A stretch of DNA of 64,000 bases from Lolium rigidum (taxonomy: Eukaryota > Streptophyta > Magnoliopsida > Poales > Poaceae). The stretch spans positions 35,768,256 to 35,832,255 of the forward strand of contig NC_061508.1 in assembly GCF_022539505.1 (NCBI RefSeq), in the 5' to 3' direction. Numbering within the stretch: the stretch's first letter is position 1; each line of letters opens with the position of its first letter. A program made the translations under genes and the position numbers. Under the pieces are notes generated by a model. It had not been told where the DNA came from. It did not search any database and saw only the letters and a program-made list of their open reading frames with translations. Positions 21,653 through 30,718 of this stretch are shown here, piece after piece.

Positions 21653-23252
21653 TGATGGCGTGTATTTCACACGTTCGTTGGGCAACCCCAAGAGGAAGGT
21701 ATGATGAGCACAGCGAGCAAGTTTTCCCTCGGAAAGAAACCAAGGTTTATCGAACCAGGAGGAGCCAAGAAGCACGTTGAAGGTTGATGGCGGCGGGATG
21801 TAGTGCGGCGCAACACCGGAGATTCCGGCGCCAACGTGGAACCTGCACAACACAACCAAAGTACTTTGCCCCAACGAAACGAGTGAGGTTGTCAATCTCA
21901 CCGGCTTGCTGTAACAAAGGATTAACCGTATTGTGTGGAAGATGATTGTTTGCGAGAGAAAACAGTAAAAACAAGTATTGCAGTAGATTGTATTTCGAGT
22001 AAAGAGAATTGGACCGGGGTCCACAGTTCACTAGAGGTGTCTCTCCCATAAGACGAACGGCATGTTGGGTGAACAAATTACGGTTGGGCAATTGACAAAT
22101 AAAGAGAGCATGACCATGCACATACATATCATGATGAGTATAGTGAGATTTAATTGGGCATTACGACAAAGTACATAGACCGCCATCCAACTGCATCTAT
22201 GCCTAAAAAGTCCACCTTCGGGTTATCATCCGAACCCCCTCCAGTATTAAGTTGCAAAGCAACAGACAATTGCATTAAGTATGGTGCGTAATGTAATCAA
22301 CAACTACATCCTTAGACGTAGCATCAATGTTTTATCCCTAGTGGCAACAGCACAACACAACCTTAGAACTTTCTGTCACTGTCCCGGGTGTCAATGCGGG
22401 CATGAACCCACTATCGAGCATAAGTACTCCCTCTTGGAGTTAAAAGTAAAAACTTGGCCGAGCCTCTACTAGAAACGGAGAGCATGCAAGATCATAAACA
22501 ACACATAAGCATAACTTTGATAATCAACATAACAAGTATTCTCTATTCATCGGATCCCAACAAACGCAACATATAGAATTACAGATAGATGATCTTGATC
22601 ATGATAGGCAGCTCACAAGATCCGACAATGATAGCACAATGGGGAGAAGACAACCATCTAGCTACTGCTATGGACCCATAGTCCAGGGGTAGACTACTCA
22701 CTCATCACTCCGGAGGCGACCATGGCGGTGTAGAGTCCTCCGGGAGATGATTCCCCTCTCCGGCGGGGTGCCGGAGGCGATCTCCGGGATCCCCGAGATG
22801 GGATCGGCGGCGACGGCGTCTCGGTAATGTTTTCCGTATCGTGGCTCTCGGTACTCGGGGGTTTCGTCACGGAGGCTTTAAGTAGGCGGAAGGGCAAGTC
22901 GAGAGGCGGCACGGGGGCCCACACCATAGGCCGGCGCGGCCGGGGGTGGGGCCGCGCCGCCCTAGGGTTTGGCCACCCCGTGGCCCCTCTTCGTCTCGTC
23001 TTCGGTCTTCTGGAAGCTTCGTGAGAAAATAGGCCTCTGGGCTTTTATTTCGTCCAATTCCGAGAATATTTCTTTACTAGGATTTCCGAAACCAAAAACA
23101 GCAGAAAACAACAACTGGCACTTCGGCATCTTGTTAATAGGTTAGTTCCAGAAAATGCACGAATATGACATAAAGTGTGCATAAAACATGTAGATAACAT
23201 CAATAATGTGGCATGGAACACAAGAAATTATCGATACGTTGGAGACGTATCA
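21653..23252 (-). repeat. 5' LTR of element B
   Basis: 1600 bp, the copy that would drive transcription in the minus direction. Compared with the left copy it has additional bases in CAG context at 21711-21719, 21951-21958 and 21995-21999. No classical TATA box is obvious; cctacttaaagcctcc (about 22878-22893, reverse) is the nearest candidate. Confidence 0.9.
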
Positions 23253-23257
23253 ATGGC
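23253..23257. repeat. Target-site duplication of element B, right
   Basis: atggc, identical to 16566-16570. Removing the element and one copy restores the reading frame of the interrupted gene, which supports the assigned element ends. Confidence 0.9.
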
Positions 23258-23681
23258 CGGCGAGGTGCCCTCGAACTGGCCGCCGCTGCCGACGTCAAGC
23301 TCGGGCGGCGATGGCGTGAACCTGGACGGTTGGACGTAGGCGCCCTCTTGGAACATGGCAGGCGGCGACGGCGAGTACATCGAAGGGGAGAAGGACGACG
23401 GGGACCTGCTTGTACCTTGTGCCGGCCATTGGCTGGGGAACATGGCGCCGCCGCCGCCGCTCATGGCCATGCTGATCTTCCTCGCTTGTTCGTCCTGGGC
23501 CGCCGCCGCCCTCTTGGCGGCGGCTTTTTTCACCCTCTCCGCCCTGCCGCATGTTTCCACCTCGCGCCGTTTCTCGTCCGCCGCCCACTCTGCGTTCGTC
23601 ATGCCCGACGGCCGCTCCTTCTTCGCCCGCGGCTTCCTCGTCGTCGCCTTCGGCGGCATTGTGGTGGACGAGAAGTGTCGT

Positions 23682-24234
23682 TGCCTAATCGACGGTACCT
23701 CGGAGGAGGGATCCTCACGAGGGGGAGAAGAAGTAGGGGCCATAGGGCGGAGTGCACACGGGACGGTGGTACGCGAGTTACCCAGCTTCGGAACACCCGC
23801 ACGATGACGGGGCCTATTGCTGCTTGTCCGGAATTATCCGGGCGCTTTCGCGTTGTTACAATGAGTTGTGGTTGTGCCTCTAGGGCTCCCGGGATCCGGC
23901 TTATAAAGGCGCACGGATCTAGGGTTTACACGGAGAGTCCTAGCCGGATTACAGATAGCCTAACTACGGTACAATATCTTGCCGTGCACGTCACGGATCC
24001 GCCTTCCATATACGTCGTACTGGATCCGGGTTCCTCATGGGCCTCCACGGATCCGGGTTACTCCTAATGTTGGTACGGATCCGGCTTACTGATCCTGGGC
24101 TGGACTTCTTCCTTCATGATCAACAGCAACTGGGCCGCCCGATGGGCCACATGCCTCATCACCATCTGTGGGCCACCCGGGCTTGCCGGATCTAGGGACT
24201 GTCGATGGTACACCCATGAAGTATACCCACAACA
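23682..24234 (-). repeat. 3' LTR of element D
   Basis: About 553 bp, close to the LTR of element C (1617-2167) over its whole length, including the TATA-like TTATAA. It sits about 23 bases upstream of the start codon of the NAM/Myb-like gene and cuts off that gene's promoter. Confidence 0.8.
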
Positions 24235-24657
24235 GTAGCCCCCAGAGTTCTCCGAGTTTCTCCTGCAGTTTCCGCCTTGCTGGTCCATTATGATCTCCGG
24301 CAAACGTTAGTAACGCGGAGAAACTTGAAGAGCTCCAACTTCGCATTTTCTTCTTTCCCCAACTATTAGTCGGAAATGCTCTCATCCCGCGGGACTTCAT
24401 CCATCGACATTCCAAAGAACATTTCCGGGTTACTCCCTGCTCGTGAATGAGAACCAACTTACCCTCACGCAATTACCCGGAATCTTAAAAGACTCAAACG
24501 GTTCCGCCAATTCTGGAGCCATTTTCGCGCGATTTCCGCGGTAACTTATCTCTAGCCATTTTTACCGTTAGGGTTTGGGACACGTGTCGCGCATCCAACG
24601 GTGCGACGCTTGCGTTCCGACCACAGGATGCGGAGCACGAATCTTATCCCTTCAGCC

Positions 24658-24665
24658 TATAAATA
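24658..24665 (+). promoter_or_regulatory. TATA box of the antisense gene in element D
   Basis: TATAAATA precedes a CT-rich leader (24680-24720). The start codon of the coding frame lies 330 bases downstream, after a 5' intron. It points opposite to the retrotransposon's own transcription. Confidence 0.55.
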
Positions 24666-24699
24666 TCCGCCGTCGAGGCCCTTACCCTCATTCACCCCC

Positions 24700-26581
24700 C
24701 TTCTCACCTCTCAGCCGAGCGCCGCCCGTGAGCTCTTCCTCCGCCGTGCCGGAACCTGCCGGAAAAGTCGCCGGAGCATCACCGGAGCGAGCCCACCACC
24801 GCAGTGTTCTTCGTGTTCTTAACTCCGGCGAGCCACCGCACGGAAAACTCATCGCCGGCGACTACGACCACCGCAATCGCCATTACAGTAAGTCCTCGAG
24901 CTTCATCTTCGCGCCGTAGTTGGTAGGGGTGAACTTGGAGAAGACAATGTGGGATCCGACTAAAGCAAGTTTCCGCCAAACCCTTTTTCCTCAGATGTCT
25001 TCAACGACTCCGCCTCCGACCTCGGAACCAATCATGGCGACCCCGATCTCCTCCGCCCCTCCTCCCTTTGTTCCAGTCAGGCTGGATCCTTCAAAGGATT
25101 CCGGCAAGGAGGCTGAGGGGACCTCTGCTCACCCGGAAAAAACCTCCGGGGCGGGTCAGACGGAGCACCAGCGTGAAGAGGTCACAAAGAAGTCGAAAGC
25201 TCGGAAGCGAGATTCTGAAGCTAAAGGAAAATGGTGGCCTTGTACCACCACCGAGATGGAGCTCGAAGAACCTTGAGTCGGAGGGCTTTCCGCAACCCGG
25301 AAGCCGGAGGTCGGTTCCAAACGAACTAGCTCCGGTTCCGAGGGACGACGAGATGGTGCCGACGAAGGCACCGGTGGAGCGCGGATTTTCATTTCCGCCT
25401 TCGGACTTCTTCCCGAAGATTCCGAAGACGTATGGACTTCAGCCCCACAACATATCTCCAAACAGCGTGCTCGCCATCGGCAACCACGTCGCCCTTTGCG
25501 AAGGCCATCTCCGGGTAACCCCCGAGATCTCTCTGTTCCAATATTTTTCTCTGTCAAGAAGGAGAGGATCCGGCAATCCGCCGAACTTGCTACATGCGGA
25601 TCCACTACCTTCATGATCCGCCCGGCCGCGTCTACCCCCCCACCGACCGCCATGAATCCGCGAGGTACTGGTCCGGGGGTTTCTTCTATCTGAAGGACGT
25701 CTCCGACCCCGCGAGCGAAAAGAAACTTCCGCCTTTCAAGAATTGCCCCGCCACCGAGCTTCCGTCATGGACGCACTGCCTCCCACTTCTCCGACTCGCC
25801 TCAACCGACCCGCGCCGTTAGGCGGATCCGCAAGCTCACGGAGGAGGGCCGACGGGGAAGGATTTAACCCTTTCCTGGTTCACCAAGAGGATCCAGCCGC
25901 TGCAACACAGGGACCTCCTGATGTTTGAATACACAGGGCGCGACGATCCTATGCGCGCCACCAAGGACAATCTCTCCGCCGACGACATCGACAAGAGGAT
26001 CCGGGTCCTCATCAAGATCTCACGTGATCTCCATGTTCACGTGTGTAACAAAGATATCCACACGAATGGATCCAGAACCGCGGTACGTCGTCTTGACCTT
26101 GGTCTGTTGTTTTCCTTCGAACTTTTTCATCTAAGTGTTTAATTTTGCATTAGCTCGAGGCGCTTGAGGAAAATGAACTCGGAACTCTCCTCCGAGTCCC
26201 ATCCACCGGTAACGCGGATCCGGAAGCCGCATCGGAGGCGGAAGCTCCCGAGGCTTCCCGCCCCGCTAAGAGGAAGAAGCCGGCTCCTTCCAGCCCCTAT
26301 GCAAAACGCGCCCGCGAAGTGCCCAGCATCGCGGCCACCCGGAAATTGGAAGAGGAAAAGAAGCGCCTCTCGCTGATTAATACCAGCAACAAGGGGCAGC
26401 CTGCAATCCAGCATTTCTTCAAACCTTCCGGGTAAACGTCCACTTCCGAGACCCAAGTTCTGGTTTAACGCTTGCTCTTATACTTATGTTTTTTCTGAAG
26501 CTCCGGAAGCCAGCCTCCCAAGGCCCCAAAGGTCCTCAAGAAGAGAGCCAAGCCATCTCCGGCTTCATTTCCCATTACTCC
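24700..26581 (+). pseudogene. Antisense gene of element D, putative gypsy-type transposon domain protein (Transposase_28-like)
   Basis: The structure read from the sequence is: leader exon; intron 24888-24994 (GTAAGT..CAG); ATG at 24995 (MSSTTPPPTSEPIMATPISS); a serine/proline-rich part; a globular part including DFFPKIPKTYGLQPHNISPN, GNHVALCEGHLRVTPE, ARYWSGGFFYLKDVSDP and LMFEYTGRDDPMRATKDN; intron 26083-26153; a basic, proline-rich exon; intron 26432-26500. The globular part is what databases call putative gypsy-type transposon domain (PF04195 as I recall), a protein of unknown function often encoded antisense in grass gypsy elements. At least three frame changes (near 25270, 25550 and 25800) break it. 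The end is cut by an inserted LTR at 26582. The intact relatives are probably expressed from their own promoter. Confidence 0.65.
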
Positions 26582-26645
26582 TGTAACACCCCAAATTTCA
26601 AAACAAAGAGAAAATGAATTTCCTTTTTCCAAAAATGAGAACCAA
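26582..26645 (+). repeat. Start of an LTR related to element F, cut by the gap
   Basis: It begins TGTAACACCCCAAATTTC and continues with aaatgaatttcc, like the sense start of element F's giant LTR (TGTAACAACCC.., 57069 leftward). It is in plus orientation and stops at the N run after 64 bases. Confidence 0.6.
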
Positions 26646-26745
26646 NNNNNNNNNNNNNNNNNNNNNNNNNNNNNNNNNNNNNNNNNNNNNNNNNNNNNNN
26701 NNNNNNNNNNNNNNNNNNNNNNNNNNNNNNNNNNNNNNNNNNNNN
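26646..26745. other. Scaffold gap, exactly 100 N
   Basis: A round 100-base N run is a placeholder of unknown real length. It ends exactly at the first base of an LTR. The neighbouring elements show that much sequence is missing: the remainder of an F-like element on the left and the remainder of element E, which must continue left of element A. Confidence 0.95.
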
Positions 26746-28348
26746 TGATACGTCTCCGACGTATCGATAATTTCTTATGTTCTATGCCATATTATTGATG
26801 ATACCTACATGTTTTATGCACACTTTATGTCATATTCGTGCATTTTCTCGGAACTAACCTATTAACAAGATGCCGAAGAGCCGCTTGCTTGTTTTCTGCT
26901 GTTTTTGGTTTCGTAAATCCTAGTAACGAAATATTCTCGGAATTGGACGAAATCAAAACCCAGGGTCCTATTTTGCCACGAAGCTTCCGGAAGACCGAAG
27001 AGGAGTCGAAGTGGGGCCACGAGGTGGCCAAACCATAGGGCGGCGCGGCCCAGGTCTTCGCCGCGCCGACCTATAGTGTGGGCCCCTCGTCAGCCCTCCG
27101 ACTCTGCCCTTCCGCCTACTTAAAGCCTCCATCGCGAAACCCCTGAGGCGAAAAACCACGATACGGAAAACCTTCCAGAGACGCTGCCGCCGCCAATCCC
27201 ATCTCGGGGGATTCTCGGAGATCTCCTCCGGCACCCTGTCGGAGAGGGGATTCATCTCCCGAGGACTCTACACCGCCATGGTCGCCTCCGGAGTGATGAG
27301 TGAGTAGTTCACCCCTGGACTATGGGTCCATAGCAGTAGCTAGATGGTTGTCTTCTCCTCATTGTGCTTCATTGTTGGATCTTGTGAGCTGCCTAACATG
27401 ATCAAGATCATCTATCTGTAATACTCTATGTTGTGTTTGTTCGAGATCCGATGGATAGAGAATACCATGTTATGTTAATTATCAAGTTATTACATATGTG
27501 TTGTTTATGATCTTGCATGCTCTCCGTTATTAGTAGAGGCTCTGGCCAAGTTTTTGCTCTTAACTCCAAGAGGGAGTATTTATGCTCGATAGTGGGTTCA
27601 TGCCTGCATTCACACCTGGGACAGTGACAGAAAGTTCTAAGGTTGTGTTGTGCTGTTGCCACTAGGGATAAAACATTGGCGATTTGTCCGAGGATGTAGT
27701 TGTTGATTACATTACGCACCATACTTAATGCAATTGTCTGTTGTTTAGCAACTTAATACTGGAAGGTGTTCGGACGATAACCTGAAGGTGGACTTTTTAG
27801 GCATAGATGCAGTTGGATGGCGGTCTATGTACTTTGTCGTCATGCCCAATTAAATCTCACTGTACTTATCATGACATGTATGTGCATTGTTATGCCCTCT
27901 CTATTTGTCAATTGCCCGACTGTAATTTGTTCACCCAACATGCGTTTATCTTATGGGAGAGACACCTCTAGTGAACTGTGGACCCCGGTCCATTCTTTAA
28001 TACTGAAATACAAATCTGCTGCAATACTTGTTTTTACTATTTTCTCTGCAAACAATCATCTTCCACACAATACGGTTAATCCTTTTTTACAGCAAGCCGG
28101 TGAGATTGACAACCTCACTCGTTTCGTTGGGGCAAAGTACTTTGGTTGTGTTGTGCGAGGTTCCACGTTGGCGCCGGAATCTCTCGGTGTTGCGCTGCAC
28201 TACATCCCGCCGCCATCAACCTTCAACGTGCTTCTTGGCTCCTCCTGGTTCGATAAACCTTGGTTTCTTTCTGAGGGAAAACTTGCTGCTGTGCGCATCA
28301 TACCTTCCTCTTGGGGTTCCCAACGAACGTGTGAAATACACGCCATCA
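26746..28348 (+). repeat. 5' LTR of element A
   Basis: 1603 bp, ending gaaatacacgccatca. A candidate promoter is ctacttaaagcctcc near 27116-27131. Differences from the 3' LTR are scattered; several are CTG versus CTCG. Confidence 0.9.
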
Positions 28349-28359
28349 ATCATATTTTC

Positions 28360-28377
28360 TGGCGCCGTTGCCGGGGA
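28360..28377 (+). other. Primer-binding site of element A (tRNA-Asp)
   Basis: TGGCGCCGTTGCCGGGGA, 11 bases after the LTR, complementary to the 3' end of tRNA-Asp (GUC). Confidence 0.85.
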
Positions 28378-28603
28378 GATCAAGACACGCTGCAAGGGGA
28401 GTCTCCACTTCTCAATCTCTTTACTTTGTTTTTGTCTTGCTTTATTTTATTTACTACTTTGTTTGCTGCATTATATCAAAACGCAAAAAAATTAGTTGCT
28501 AGCTTTACTTTATTTACTGTCTTGTTTGCTATATCAAAAACACAAAAAAATTAGTTTACTTGCATTTACTTTATCTAGTTTGCTTTATTTACTACTCGCT
28601 AAA

Positions 28604-30718
28604 ATGGCTACCCCTGAAAATACTAAGTTGTGTGACTTCACTAGCACAAATAATAATGATTTCCTATGCACACCTATTGCTCCACCTGCTACTACAGCGG
28701 AATTCTTTGAAATTAAACCTGCTTTACTTAATCTTGTTATGCGAGGGCAATTTTCTGGTGTTAGTTCTGATGATGTTGCTGCCCATCTCAATAATTTTGT
28801 TGAACTATGTGAAATGCAAAAGTATAAAGATGTAGATGGTGACATTATAAAACTAAAATTGTTCCCTTTCTCATTAAGAGGAAGAGCTAAAGATTGGTTG
28901 CTATCTCTGCCTAAGAATAGTATTGATTCCTGGACTAAATGCAAGGATGCTTTTATTGGTAGATAGTATCCCCCTGCTAAAATTATATCTTTGAGGAGTA
29001 GCATAATGAATTTTAAACAATTGGATAATGAACATGTTGCTCAATCTTGGGAAATAATGAAATCTTTGGTTAAAAATTGCCCAACCCATGGACTGACTAC
29101 TTGGATGATCATCCAAACCTTCTATGCAGGACTAAATTTTTCTTCGCGGAATTTATTGGATTCAGCTGCTGGAGGTACCTTTATGTCCATCACTCTTGGT
29201 GAAGCAACAAAGCTCCTTGATAATATGATGGTTAATTACTCTGAATGGCACACGGAAAGAGCTCCACAAGGTAAGAAGGTAAATTCTGTTGAAGAATCCT
29301 CTTCCTTGAATGATAAGGTTGATGCTATTATGTCTAAGCTTGCGAATGATAGGACTAATGTTGATCCTAATAATGTTCCGTTAGCTTCATTGGTTGCCCA
29401 AGAAGAACATGTTGATGTAAACTTCATTAAAAATAATAATTTCAACAACAATGCTTATCGGAACAATTCTAGTAATAACTATAGGCCATATCCTTATAAT
29501 AATGGTAACGGTTATGCTAATTCTTATGGGAATTCTTACAACAATAATAGGAATACACCCCCTGGACTTGAAGCTATGCTTAAAGAATTTATTAGTACAC
29601 AAACTGCCTTTAACAAATCTGTTGAGGAAAAGCTCAATAAAATTGATATTCTTGCTTCTAGAGTTGATAGTCTTGCCTCCGATGTTGATCTTTTGAAATC
29701 GAAAGTTATGCCTAATAGGGATATTGAAAATAAAATTGTTACTACAGCAAATGCCATCCAAGTTAGAATTAATGAGAATATAAGATTAATGGCTGAGCTA
29801 GCGTGCTAGGTGGGATAGAGAAGAAAATGAAAAACTAGCTAAAGAGAAAAATGTAGCTAAAGTTTGGACTATTACCACCACTAGCAATGCTAATGATTCA
29901 CATGTTGCTGCACCTCCTACTATCAATGGTAAAATAATTGGTGTTGGCAATGCTTCTACTCCTAGTGCAAAGCGCGCAAAATTACCTGAAGCCTGCTAAA
30001 GCTGCTGAAACCGCTCGTGATAAAGCTGCTAAAAAAATTTCCAACCTTGGGGATGATAATCCCATTGCTTTAGATTGTAATGATTTAGATTTTGATGATT
30101 GCCAAATCTCTGAAGTTATAAAGTTCTTACAAAAACTTGCTAAGAGTCCCAATGCTAGAGCTGTAAACTTGGCTTTCACAAAACATATTACAAATGCTCT
30201 CATAAAAGCTAGAGAAGAGAAACTAAAACTTGAAACTTCTATTCCTAGAAAGCTAGAGGATGGTTGGGAGCCCATCATTAAAATGAGAGTCAAAGATTTT
30301 GATTGTAATGCTTTATGTGATCTTGGTGCAAGTATTTCGTTATGCCTAAAAAAGTCTATGATATGCTTGACTTGCCACCATTGAAGAATTGTTATTTGGA
30401 TGTTAATCTCGCTGATAATGCTAAAAAGAAACCTTTGGGGAGAGTTGATGATGTGCATATTATGGTTAACAATAACCTTGTCCCCATTGATTTTGTTGTC
30501 TTGGATATTGAATGCAATGCATCTTGCCCCATTATATTGGGAAGACCTTTCTTCGAACCATTGGTGCTACTATTGATATGAAGGAAGGTAATATTAAATA
30601 TCAATTTCCTCTCAAGAAAGGTATGGAACACTTCCCTAGAAAGAGAATGAAGTTACCTTATGATTCTATTATTAGAACAAATTATGATGTTGATGCTTCG
30701 TCTCTTGATGTTACTTGA
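28604..30718 (+). pseudogene. gag-protease of element A, broken
   Basis: It starts MATPENTKLCDFTSTNN after an AT-rich leader. The capsid part includes LKLFPFSLRGRAKDWLLSLP, a gag pattern of plant Athila-like gypsy elements. An in-frame TAG (28964-28966) precedes YPPAKIISLR. An asparagine-rich linker (29430-29560) and a coiled-coil-like heptad stretch (29600-29720) follow. The protease has CDLGAS at about 30319, then MPKKVYDML and CPIILGRPF. Frames change near 29800, 29990, 30340 and 30550. The last codons read DVT then TGA at 30716-30718. The product would be capsid protein and aspartic protease of cytoplasmic particles; this copy cannot make it. A few of the shifts may be sequencing errors. 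Confidence 0.8.

Larger units (their letters stand above)
16571..23252 (-). mobile_element. Complete non-autonomous LTR retrotransposon (element B)
   Basis: 6,682 bp with TGAT..ATCA-ended LTRs of 1598 and 1600 bp, a 5-bp duplication (atggc), a primer site matching the tRNA-Asp 3' end and a polypurine tract (ctaagcttggggatgc) at the 3' LTR. The internal region has one intact frame of 214 codons and 2.6 kb of non-coding 3' sequence, but no gag, protease, reverse transcriptase or integrase. It is therefore a passenger that must use proteins of a relative. Element A, 3.5 kb away in the opposite orientation, shares its LTR, leader and 3' region but not its coding part. Similar LTR copies suggest a fairly recent insertion. 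Confidence 0.9.
15173..23659 (-). pseudogene. NAM-associated / Myb-SANT-like gene, interrupted by an LTR element and frameshifted
   Basis: Exon 1a (23659-23253) starts at ATG with MPPKATTRKPRAKKERPSG, basic and low-complexity. It continues in the same frame at 16570-15941 once element B and one atggc copy are removed. There follow acidic DEEEEEE, lysine-rich KGKKKRKK, and RIKWTPKEEECLTEAW, a Myb/SANT-like DNA-binding start. A 76-base intron with GT..AG ends (15940-15865) leads to exon 2 (LRRALDMYTDDTGMQFKFL..), typical of NAM-associated C-terminal domains. Near 15684-15688 a one-base loss shifts the frame; the sense continues to a TAA at 15175-15173 (MQASIDKCWAGL.., RIALLKTT). It would be a nuclear DNA-binding protein, often the ORF1 partner of a Harbinger nuclease. 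Insertion, frameshift and promoter loss make it inactive. Confidence 0.75.
14949..23681 (-). mobile_element. Harbinger-like element carrying the NAM/Myb-like gene, split by element B
   Basis: The left end (GAGCATCTCCACTCG after TAA) resembles PIF/Harbinger termini. The content on the minus strand is a Myb/SANT-like and NAM-associated gene, the kind of accessory protein (ORF1) these transposons use with a DDE nuclease. Element B interrupts it at 16571-23252, and element D's LTR cuts it at 23682, just upstream of the start codon, so the right terminus is missing. No DDE transposase is visible. An ordinary host gene next to an unrelated MITE end is the alternative. Confidence 0.45.
23682..26581 (-). 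mobile_element. Ty3/gypsy element D, 3' part
   Basis: The minus strand ends in an LTR of the same family as element C. Just before the LTR stands the polypurine tract CTCTGGGGGCTAC. The region to the right is therefore the 3' internal part of the element. It carries a spliced gene on the opposite strand rather than polymerase sequence. At 26582 a different LTR begins, so the rest of D lies beyond the gap or is lost. The 3' flank in the sense direction is acgac. Confidence 0.75.

Noticed and set aside
23682..24234. Solo LTR
   Set aside because: A polypurine tract and antisense-gene-bearing internal sequence adjoin its right side, and the five-base flanks do not match; it is the 3' LTR of element D.
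28360..28377. tRNA-Asp gene
   Set aside because: Only the 18-base complement of the tRNA 3' end is present next to an LTR, at the same spacing in three elements; it is a primer-binding site.
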